Assembly (NCBI GenBank): GCA_001970855.1
Contig: LSSN01003249.1
Span: 1 to 28,271 of the forward strand
Source: Smittium culicis
Lineage: Eukaryota; Kickxellomycota; Harpellomycetes; Harpellales; Legeriomycetaceae
Direction of reading: 5' to 3'
Length of the DNA: 28,271 nucleotides
The notes under the pieces were generated by a model. It did no database searches, was not told the DNA's origin, and saw nothing but the letters and a program-made list of their open reading frames with translations. Position numbers and translations under genes: made by a program. Within the stretch, counting starts at the first letter, position 1. Every line of letters begins with the position of its first letter. Shown in pieces: positions 11,044-19,636 of the stretch.

Positions 11044-12700
11044 TTAGTGAGAAAAAAAAAAGGAATCATATTTTTCTGGGGACTTACTTAGAAAAAAAAC
11101 TAAGCTCTTTATATGTTTCGTTTGTTTGTAGATTTGTTCGGCTATAGTATATATAATATTAATAATAATATGTAAATAATACTTTAAAAGTTGGCTAAAA
11201 TGTTTGTGCAGCGTCACAAACATTAAGAAGCGAGGGCAAATATCCGACTTTATTAGCTTTATCATTCGCGACAACCACACTAACTATATCAAATTCATAA
11301 ATCTAATTAAAAATAAATTACCTAAATAAAATTAATTATAATAAAGTCAAGGCTATATCAGCCCTCAACAAAATTACAAGAACTCCAAAGAACTCAGATC
11401 CACTAGCTGAAACTTCAACATATATACAACTTCCAAAATATATTAGTGATAAAAAAATTATTTGATATTTTATAATGACTTTTTTAATAAAATTTGATAT
11501 TTGAACAAATAATTTTTCTGTTATTCGAGTCTTAATTTTTTATAATAAATCTTTTATTTATCTAGATATACCAAAAAAATACTCAATAATCCTTTATATG
11601 ACAAAAAAAAAATTTAGCCACAATTAAATGAAAAAAATTATTGTAAAAAAATTTTTTTTCTATCAATATATCTTAGCTCTATATCAGCTCCTTAATTAAT
11701 TGATATCAATTCAAAGTAAACTTGTTATGATTATAATTTTTTTTAAAATGGTAATTTATTTCTAAAATCAATCAAAATTTACTAATTGATTTAATTATGA
11801 GTTTTTTTTTAACCATAAGTATGTATTTAAAAAAAAAATTAATTAGATCAGAATTAAAACATAACAATAATTTAATTAGAAAAATTAAATGTCCTAAATG
11901 TGCAAATATATAAAAAAATCATCTAAATAGATGTAGATATTAATTTACCGGATAAGGCTTTCTGTGTTTCTAAATATGCTACAGCTAAGTATGTTACGAT
12001 AAGTCGTCTCAAGTACGAAGTTGAAGATGAAATATTTTTTAAATTTTTTTGGTGAAATAAGGTCATAATATAAAGAGGCTAAGGTTTAATTTGCCCATAA
12101 ATATTTTAAGCTACCTGAATTTTGATAAATGAAGCTCTACCAGTTGTCTTCGTTCCAAAATTATCCTTCTACGATTCAACTTTTGTTCGATTATCTCTTA
12201 TGTAACTATTTCTAGTTGATTACAGCTAGTTTTTTTTAGCCAATTGGATCTCGACAATAAAATTTTATTATGACAAGCACTTCCAGATATTCAGGTGAAA
12301 ATTTTGACTTTATTTTCTTTTTATTGGTTAGCTCACATACATCTCACTTGACATTCATAATATACTCAAATTCAGCCTATTGGTAAGTCGAGTTGGCTTT
12401 TAGTCATATCAGGTCATTCATTAGTCATACATCCATATAAAATAATAATAAATTACTTGGAGGAATTCACAAAAATTTCCCAAATTTCTGATCATAAGGC
12501 TATGTTTTCCAGCTCGGTTTTTTAGATCGACTGATGATTCTGCCAATAGTACGAAATCATCGAAATTCATCTACCCATATATACTTGAGGTATGCCCAGA
12601 TAACCATGCTTCATTTATACCATTAAAGATATTGTTAGTATAAAGATCGAAGATAATCGGCATGAGTGAGAATTTTTGGAGATTACACTTTTTTAACGAA
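11044..12700 (-). pseudogene. Non-LTR (LINE) reverse transcriptase relic
   Basis: From about 12692 the minus strand reads KCNLQKFSLMPIIFDLYTNN, then IFNGINEA, matching the LINE RT block 'QGCxLSPxLFxLYINDI'. Then come a stop, MNFDDFVLLAESSVDLKN (FDD at 12556-12564 in place of FADD), and after a frameshift EIFVNSSK, stop, FIIILYG, equivalent to 'xxVNxxKCxxM'. Further on, EYIMNVK, stop, DVCELTNKKK resembles the 'YLGxxxxxxW' thumb segment. The stretch around 11280-11044 (IKLIKSDICPRFLM...HKHF) may be the C-terminal Cys/His region of the same element, but that link is weak. Many stops and shifts make it non-functional. The RT call is firm; element ends are unknown. Confidence 0.7.
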
Positions 12701-14516
12701 ATCTGCTTACTGATAATTAATAAAATATATCTAATTATTGGAATAAAGCCATTTGAGTGAATTTTTTATGATTTTGATAAATAGAAAGCGTGAAATAAAA
12801 TTGGAAATCTAATATTTAACCAAAATACTTAAATTATATTTAAAAGCTTCCTATTTTTACAAACTTCATTCTCTTGGTAATATTGATACGGGAGTAATGA
12901 TATTTTAAATTATTAGTTTAAATGATCGGCGGATAAAAGTAAAACTAAGCTAATAAAATGTAATAAAAATATATGGTTATTTTCATAATAAACTCTCTAA
13001 TACTATTGGATAACACCTCAAAATAATTTCTTGTAGAAATTTACAATATTTCCTATTTATCAAAAAAATAATTTAATGACAATTCCCAGGTATTAGAATT
13101 TTTAAAGTCAAAGTTCTTAAAATATTATTCCAAAGAGAAAAAAAAATAAAAAAATTTCTATAGATTAATAAACTTTAATAAACAGGGAAATAAATTTGTT
13201 GATCTAAAAAAGTTTTATATCTGAGCTCATTAGTTTAATTAATTCTTAAATAAATTTTCAATTTTAAAAGATAGAATAAACTAATGTTGAGTCCCTCAAT
13301 AAAATAAAAATGAACTGTGAGATAAGTTATTCTTATATGAAAATATATAATTTGAGTGCAAAATTATTATAAATAAATAATTTTGATTAAATTATATATA
13401 ACTATAAACTAAAATTTTGAATTTTTGTTATTTATTAAAAAAGAAATTCCAACTCTTGACTTATTAATATTTTAATTGTGGTTCTTTTTCAATTTCATTT
13501 AAAGATTTATTTTATAATTATACGTAATATTAATATGGCGCTCTATAAAAGTATATCTAAAAATCAAATCAATTTAACTAAACACTTTTTAATAATTTTT
13601 ATTTTTAATATGATTTTTTTTGATCCCTAATACAAAATATTATACAAAGGTAGTGTTTGAGATATCTGTCTATTTTTGTGAATTAAACTGATAATTTCGT
13701 TTGATAAAGTCATCCAGGTATTCTGCAATATAATTTTTGTCTCCTTGAATTATATTAAAGACTCAATATTATATTGACAGCTAAAAATTGTTTTAATCAG
13801 GATAAGTTAACTAGTTTGAAGCGCTAAAGAGAAACTAATTGAGAAAGATGAGTGTAATCTAATACTGATATCCAATAAAAATCCGTATAATTGAGAAAGT
13901 GTTATATTTTGAGTATTAACTTTTAAGTTAAAAAGAGAGAAAAAAATCTTTGTAAGAATGATTCACACAACTTTTTCGGTTACTAATTATATAACGCAAA
14001 TCAATCAAGTATATAAAATGAAAATTAAGCTTAAGAACACAAAGAACATTAAATTTCATACAAAAAAATTGTACAAATCAAAATTTACAGAGAATGCAAA
14101 GAATATATAGAGAAATCAGGTACCATAAAAAAAAGTATAAAAATATCATTTAAAGAAATTACAAAGAACATAAACATTGCATTCAAAGAGAAAAAAATAG
14201 AAACTAGAATAATAAGGATATAACCAATTCGACAAGAAGTAAAAAAAATATTACTATGAAAAGAATAGAAAAAAACATTAAAATGAAAAAGTTTAAATTA
14301 AAAACATAAACAGCATACGTGAAAAAGGCACCGGAAAAAATATTCATAAAATATTTTTAGTAAGCTTCAAATATAAAAAGCCACATACACTTTATCTATC
14401 TTTTTTATTTTTTCTATATGAGCAGTGCTTATACGAAATTTAATTTTTTTTCACCAAACTTTTGACTGTTAACATGAGTCAATTATATAATTTTTTTATT
14501 GTTTACTTTAATTTAC

Positions 14517-14565
14517 AATATTTAATATTTAATATTTAATATTTAATATTTGATATTTGATATTT
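14517..14565 (+). repeat. Heptanucleotide tandem repeat, 7 copies
   Basis: Five AATATTT units (14517-14551) are followed by two GATATTT units (14552-14565). The clean A-to-G switch in the last two units suggests stepwise expansion. No coding context. Confidence 0.9.
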
Positions 14566-15338
14566 GATTTATTAATCTTACCCAAAAAAGCATAATATAA
14601 AAAAAAAGAAAAAATTAAACCAAGCTTCAACTCATCACAGCTATGTCGTGATTAAATAATCAGGCCACAACTCAGAAACCAAAACATCCCCATAATATAT
14701 TGCTAATTTTGATAAGCCAAAAGTCTATAAGAAAAAAGGGCTGTCAAAAATATTAAACTCTCCACATATATATACATAGAGCATTCACAATACTAAACTT
14801 TTATGATGTTTTTGGGTGTATATTATATTTAAATAATTTTCAAAAAAATTTTCTAATTTATTTTTTTTCGTTTTCATAAAAAATATGTTGTTATTTAAAC
14901 GATTAATTTGTGATAAACGCTGTTAATATTTCGCTAGACTTTCCAATGATAAATTTTGAGTTAAAATTAGCGTTTATTTTAAAAAATATTTTTTAATTAT
15001 AGCTAATTACATAAACTGGTGATAGTTTGTAAAAATAGTTTTGAAGAAATAAATAAGTTTTGGGGAAAAAATCGGGGATTAATCAAAATATACTAAGGAA
15101 AAATTAGTATTTACAAGCTAAAAAAGACAAAAAAAGTAGTAATTTTCTTTGAAATAAATATCGAGTTAATAGTTTCTTTGGTTATTAGGAAGATTGGTTT
15201 TAAATATGAGTAGTGTAATTTGTCGTTGAGTTTAAAAAGACTCATCTATGACATAAATAGTATAACCTGCCGTTAACTAAGCAATATTTTATACTGCATA
15301 TTTGATATTTTATTTAATCTAAAATATACTAAAATAAT

Positions 15339-15370
15339 AAATAAATAAATAAAATAAAATAAAATAAAAT
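15339..15370 (+). repeat. Compound microsatellite (AAAT)3(AAAAT)4
   Basis: Three AAAT units (15339-15350) change to four AAAAT units (15351-15370). It sits in non-coding AT-rich spacer. Confidence 0.85.
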
Positions 15371-15722
15371 CTTAACCTTTTCCAGTGCAAATCCCTTGAA
15401 AATTTAATGAATCTATAATTGATTAAGGCACATAATAGTGATTATGTACACTGATATATTTTATGACTAATAAAATTTTTAAATGGTATTTAAACTTGGA
15501 TATTGTGAAATAGGTTAGATGATTTATATATTTAATAAAAAAAAAAATTGAACCTAGAGATAAAATGTTTTATTTTTGTCCTAGTCATATTATATGACAA
15601 TTACTGAATCCAATTTCATGAATCGATTTCTGAAAAATCAGATTTTATATTTGCCAATTCTGTCTTAGATGAAAGATTTGCTATCATGATGAATAAATAA
15701 AAGTAAGCTTTCGGTACTCGAA

Positions 15723-15960
15723 GATTTGAATTTAGTTCATTAAGGAATTTGTATCAGATCCTGAATAATGAGAGGTAGTTTGGTAAATCGTAATGTCATT
15801 ATACTGGTACTAAATATGTATGAAAAAAAGAGTTTTCTTGTCAGGGTTACATTCATATTTAGTTCAGAAAATAAAAAATTTAAGGCATATTTATTTATGG
15901 TTTATGAAAATAAATTCGATTTAACACATATTTGCATATTGTGCAATTGATGATTTTTTA
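15723..15960 (+). pseudogene. Probable pogo/Tigger-like (DDE_1) transposase relic
   Basis: One plus frame reads DLNLVH, stop, GICIRS, stop, then from an ATG at 15768 RGSLVNRNVIILVLNMYEKK, then SFLVRVTFIF and ENKKFKAYLFMVYENKFD. In CENP-B/pogo-class transposases the first catalytic Asp block 'DETGLFYR' is followed by '(K/N)xRVTVLLxxNxxGxEKxxPLVIGKxxxPRxFK'; spacing and residue pattern agree moderately. The catalytic DE itself is not preserved. The frame after 15950 (stop TGA) trails off toward a possible W-x-x-F region near 15950-16000. This is a recognition by pattern only, so confidence is limited. Confidence 0.4.
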
Positions 15961-16343
15961 CATTCGTGGTATTTATGTCATGGAGTTAAATTATTTTTAT
16001 GATTTTGTTTATGTTAAAAATAAAAAAAATCTAAAATCTGTTAATGATATTTAATAATGCTAGTGACATTAATAACCAATTAGATAGTGTTAAATTAAAG
16101 TGATAAAGGACAAAATGTATCCATAGCTTTGAGAAACAAGTATTTATTGTAAATAAGCATATTAATTAATTAATCTACTTGAAAAAGTAAATAAATTTAT
16201 ATTTAGCTAGGGATAGTTTTTTTATTTAATGTAAATTTTATTGAATTAAATAAGAGAATTATTTATTTTTTTGCGATTAGAATATAAAGAAAAACGATAT
16301 TATGAATGTGAAGTGGTATATTGGAAATTGGCTGACATATTAG

Positions 16344-16528
16344 CCCTTTCCAAGGCGGTAGACAGTTTTTGAACTATCAGGTATAGCAAATTAGTACAAT
16401 AAAAATAATTTAATTTCAAGAAGCAATTAAAATTGGTATGTTATAGAGTATCTTGAAATAGCAATTTTTATTATAGATCATAAATGAATAATTAATTTAA
16501 TCTTTTTAAAGTGTTGAACGATAAAGGG
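16344..16528. mobile_element. piggyBac-like MITE, copy 1 (185 bp)
   Basis: The element starts CCCTTT (16344-16349) and ends AAAGGG (16523-16528). It is flanked by TTAG (16340-16343) on the left and TTAA (16529-16532) on the right. piggyBac-superfamily elements duplicate TTAA and commonly begin CCC(T/Y), so ends and target fit. Inside the left end, AGGCGGTAGAC (16353-16363) and TATAGC (16382-16387) recur at the same spacing in a second copy at 27805-27990. It is too short to encode a transposase, so it must be non-autonomous. The terminal inverted repeat is convincing only for the outer 6 bp. Confidence 0.7.
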
Positions 16529-16532
16529 TTAA

Positions 16533-17695
16533 ATAAAAAATTATGAATTAGCTTTAAGTAGGGTTATATTCTTTTGTTTCAAATTATATGATTATGAAAA
16601 ACTAGAAAATCATTCATAAATTGTGTATTTACTTTGAAAATTTTTTCATGAGAACGCAATTATAACGGGTATAAATATATATTTAAAAATTGCATTAGTA
16701 TTTAAAGTGTAGAGCTTTATTTTAGGGCGAGTAATATGTTATGATTTTGGTAATTGGGTTTGGATGTAAGTAGATATATTCACGATATAAATAAATGTAG
16801 ATAGGTTTAGCGCGATAATAATGTGAAGGTAATGAAATAAGTAAGCATAATTGTTGATAATATTTGTTATTGTATATAAGATTAGGGATGTAATCAATAT
16901 ACCTGAGTAGTTGTATTATAGAGGGGATATTTTTGTATAGTTTATTAAAATTTGGTTGATAAATATATGGTTTATCAGATTGGGATAAAGTTTGGGGACC
17001 GAGTGAAGAAAAGGGCAAAATAACGCAATTTGCTTGTTAAGTGATGTTTATAGGAAGGGATTTAAATAGATTAGAGCTTTTAGCGGTGGTACGAGAGTTG
17101 CGAGATTTAAAAAACTAGTAAGAGCAGTCAATTCAAGAGCCAAAAGGTTAGTTTTTGAGTTTATATTGATCGATCGGAGACTATTGGATGTGGATATTGT
17201 TATATTGTAGACAGAAAAGTGGCCTGAGTAAAATTTAGAATAGGCGAATTAGATACTAAATCCCGAATAAAGTGATAATAACCGAATAATAAAACGGTAA
17301 AAAGAATCGCGTTATGATTATTAAGCGTTTATTTTTAGATCGATAAGATGGGTCGGCATACAGTTAGCCAATAGGCTACATGTATAGTGTAGAAGTTGGA
17401 GCATTTGAAATAAGAAGAGGGTTTGAGTAGATGACTTATCAGCTCAGGCGCAGCTATTGGCGGATCTTTTAAATGCTGTTATTTACGCTTAGTGGACTAT
17501 TCAAAAAAAAATAAATAGAAAATGGAAGGCACTATCGTGAAAAGAGTAATCAATTTGTGTAAATATGCTGAGTATAGGTGTAAAATGCGTGCAAGTGGGG
17601 ATTGTGTGGTTCAAATTACAGAAACTGAGTCGTCTCACATTCGCGCCTAAAAACTGGTTTTGTGGTCTTTTTGGGCAGAAATTTACCGCTTAAAA
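16533..17695. other. Intergenic/upstream region, less AT-rich after about 17040
   Basis: A minus-strand open frame at 16722-17018 lacks an ATG and shows no family pattern. From about 17040 to 17690 G+C content rises visibly toward gene level, but no frame stays open long. The best is a 45-codon stretch at about 17070-17207 (...GGTRVARFKKLVRAVNSRAK...), without a start. This may be promoter sequence for the downstream genes or a decayed gene. No known motif was recognised. Confidence 0.4.
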
Positions 17696-17875
17696 ATGGC
17701 ATCGAAATCCATTTTCAATCGCAGCCAATTATTGGGCTGCAAGTTGGGCTACTCAGTAAATGCAACTAGAAGAAGACGAATCATTTCAAGCATTAATTCA
17801 TTAATGCAAAAATACCCAATAAAGCCGCAGAACAGCGAATCTACCCTTAAAATGCCAATAGATATAAAAGCTTAA
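17696..17875 (+). CDS. Possible small protein, 59 aa, unknown function
   Basis: ATG at 17696 has a good eukaryotic context (A at -3, G at +4) and opens a 59-residue frame ending TAA at 17873-17875. The product is basic. It starts MASKSIFNRSQLLGC, has an ATRRRRIISSINSLMQ segment near residues 23-38, and ends MPIDIKA. An Arg/Ser-rich, acid-poor N-terminus is compatible with a small mitochondrial protein, but no family is recognised. The base composition resembles the adjacent real gene more than the AT-rich spacer. It lies 162 bp upstream of the aspartate aminotransferase ATG on the same strand, so it could also be a long upstream ORF on that mRNA, a single exon of a spliced gene, or chance. 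Confidence 0.35.
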   Translation: MASKSIFNRSQLLGCKLGYSVNATRRRRIISSINSLMQKYPIKPQNSESTLKMPIDIKA

Positions 17876-17950
17876 TTGAGGTTTGATTGTTATAAAAAGA
17901 TTTTTTCCGGCAATTGCTATTGCATTTTGTATTGAATACCTTTCTTCCTA

Positions 17951-17958
17951 TATAAATA
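17951..17958 (+). promoter_or_regulatory. Candidate TATA box for aspartate aminotransferase
   Basis: TATAAATA lies 80 bp before the ATG at 18038, with a pyrimidine-rich stretch (CCTTTCTTCC) just upstream. A transcript starting about 30 bp downstream would begin near 17985, giving a 5' leader of roughly 50 nt with no other ATG before 18038. Confidence 0.5.
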
Positions 17959-18037
17959 ACCTTTGAAACGACGAGTCCTGTTGCAGATTAGTTCATTGTT
18001 CTCTTATTTATATACCTTTGCTTCGTATACTACAATC

Positions 18038-19321
18038 ATGCTAAACAACTCTATCAAGAAGGCTTTTTCTTTGAGCAAATATGCTGTAAACTCAAAATAC
18101 TCTCTCCGCTGCATATCTGCCTGGGCTAACGTCCCAATGGGTCCCCCCGATCCTATCCTTGGTGTCGTCGAAGCCTTCAAAAAGGACTCCGACCCTAAAA
18201 AAGCCAACTTGAGTGTCGGTGCTTTCCGTGATGATAAAGGCAAACCATACGTCCTCTCCTGCGTCCGCAAAGCTGAAGAAATCATCTTGAGTGAAAGACT
18301 CGACAAAGAGTACAGCACCATCGCTGGTTTTGAACCTTTCAACCAAGCCTCCATCAAGTTCGCTTATGGTGAAAATTCTAAACCCCTCCTCGAAAACCGT
18401 ATCGCCGTTGCCCAATCACTCAGTGGAACCGGTGCCCTAAGAGTTGCCGCTGCATACATCGAACGCTTCATGGGCCCTTCCACCACCGTTCTAGTCCCAA
18501 AACCAACCTGGGGAAACCACATCAGCGTATTCAACGACTCTGGCCTCAAAACCACTGACTACCGCTACTTCAACAAACAAACTAACGGTCTCGACATCGA
18601 CGGCTTCCTCGAAGATATTGAAAAAGCCCCTAACGGTTCCGTACTAATGCTCCACGGCTGTGCCCACAACCCCACTGGTGTCGACCCCACCCCTGAACAA
18701 TGGAACCAAATCATGCAAGTCTCTCAACGCAAGAACTTTGTCAACTTCTTCGATGTCGCCTACCAAGGTTTCGCCAGTGGTGACCCCCACAAAGACGCTT
18801 ACTCCCTACGCCTCTTCACCGATAACGGTCTCCCAATAATCCTCTCCCAATCCTACGCCAAAAATATGGGTCTCTACGGTGAAAGAATCGGTGCCGTTTC
18901 CATCGTCTGCAAAGATACCGAAGAAAAAAACCGCGTCACCTCCCAACTCAAAATTATCATCCGCCCATTGTACTCCTCCCCACCAATCAGTGGTGCCCGC
19001 ATCGCTGAACGCGTCCTCAACGACCCTGAACTCAACAAACTATGGCTCGTTGAACTCAAAGGTATGGCCGACAGAATCATCGACATGCGCCACTTGCTCA
19101 AAAACTACCTCGTCAACGACTTCAACAGCAAACACAACTGGGACCACATCACCAACCAAATCGGTATGTTCTGCTTCACCGGTATCAACCCTGATCAAGT
19201 CGCCCGCCTCAAAAACGAATTCCACGTCTACCTAACCAGCAACGGAAGAATCAGTGTCGCTGGTGTCAACTCTGGTAACGCTAGATACATCGCTGAATCT
19301 TTCCACAACGTCACTAAATAA
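18038..19321 (+). CDS. Aspartate aminotransferase, mitochondrial
   Basis: A 427-residue class-I PLP aminotransferase that interconverts L-aspartate plus 2-oxoglutarate with oxaloacetate plus L-glutamate; in mitochondria it serves the malate-aspartate shuttle and amino-acid synthesis. The frame is open further upstream, but the only codon there usable as a start is TTG (17963); 18038 is the first ATG. The first ~27 residues (MLNNSIKKAFSLSKYAVNSK...) are basic, Ser-rich and acid-free, a typical import presequence, followed by WANVPMGPPDPILGV, the usual mature start. Catalytic residues are all present: W158, the HNPTG motif with N211, D239 and Y242 (FFDVAYQGF), PLP-lysine K275 (SQSYAKNMGLYGER), distal-carboxylate R309 (IRPLYSSPP) and substrate R404 (GRISVAG). 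Length matches the eukaryotic mitochondrial enzyme (about 430). Codons end strongly in C, unlike the neighbouring gene, suggesting high expression. There are no introns. Confidence 0.97.
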   Translation: MLNNSIKKAFSLSKYAVNSKYSLRCISAWANVPMGPPDPILGVVEAFKKDSDPKKANLSVGAFRDDKGKPYVLSCVRKAEEIILSERLDKEYSTIAGFEPFNQASIKFAYGENSKPLLENRIAVAQSLSGTGALRVAAAYIERFMGPSTTVLVPKPTWGNHISVFNDSGLKTTDYRYFNKQTNGLDIDGFLEDIEKAPNGSVLMLHGCAHNPTGVDPTPEQWNQIMQVSQRKNFVNFFDVAYQGFASGDPHKDAYSLRLFTDNGLPIILSQSYAKNMGLYGERIGAVSIVCKDTEEKNRVTSQLKIIIRPLYSSPPISGARIAERVLNDPELNKLWLVELKGMADRIIDMRHLLKNYLVNDFNSKHNWDHITNQIGMFCFTGINPDQVARLKNEFHVYLTSNGRISVAGVNSGNARYIAESFHNVTK

Positions 19322-19388
19322 TCTCTCCCTCCCATATATCCCTCTTTTTATCTCATCTTTTAACTTTGCTCAATATTATTAATAATTA

Positions 19389-19394
19389 AATAAA
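19389..19394 (+). terminator. Poly(A) signal of aspartate aminotransferase
   Basis: AATAAA lies 68 nt after the stop codon, within an abrupt change to A/T-rich 3' flank. It is the first canonical hexamer after the gene. Confidence 0.5.
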
Positions 19395-19485
19395 TTTAAA
19401 AAAATACATAATCGACTATTTTTTTAAACATTAGATTCTTTACCTTTGACTTATAAAATTGTACATAACTTTCTATCGTGTTATT

Positions 19486-19495
19486 TTTATTTATT
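19486..19495 (-). terminator. Poly(A) signals of the convergent BRCT gene
   Basis: On the minus strand two overlapping AATAAA hexamers lie about 140-150 nt after the stop at 19637. If both genes use these signals their 3' UTRs stay just apart in the 315-bp convergent spacer. A closer non-canonical site cannot be excluded. Confidence 0.4.
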
Positions 19496-19636
19496 TATAT
19501 TACTACTAAACAAAGCAAAAAAAATTTAACGCTAATATTTGATTATCGAAATAAAATAATTTAATACAGACAAAAAAAAATCCATCTATAAAAAAAAAAA
19601 AAGAAAAAAAAGAAAAGGAATGAGGTGGGAATAAGC

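Larger units (their letters stand above)
12701..15722. other. AT-rich spacer without a recognisable gene
   Basis: No credible gene is seen. The minus-strand segment around 13740-13640 (WMTLSNEIISLIHKN) faintly resembles the KKGD region upstream in LINE RTs and may extend the LINE relic, but I would not rely on it. At 14020-14350 the plus strand is strikingly A-rich and C/T-poor, with recurring ACAAAGAACAT-like words (for example near 14040 and 14166), as if derived from an old tandem array. Two microsatellites are listed separately. Confidence 0.5.

Noticed and set aside
16722..17018. 98-codon minus-strand open frame
   Set aside because: No ATG start (TTG), Tyr/Ile/Pro-rich with no family pattern, and no conserved motif; most likely chance.
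17963..18037. N-terminal extension of the aspartate aminotransferase by 25 codons
   Set aside because: The only upstream initiation candidate is a TTG, it sits 5 bp after a TATA-like box, and the first ATG at 18038 gives a normal presequence and family-typical length.
19570..19625. Polypyrimidine tract followed by ATAG on the minus strand, like a 3' splice site after the giant gene
   Set aside because: No plausible donor (GTRAGT-like) lies before the stop at 19637 and there is no further coding frame below it before the convergent gene.
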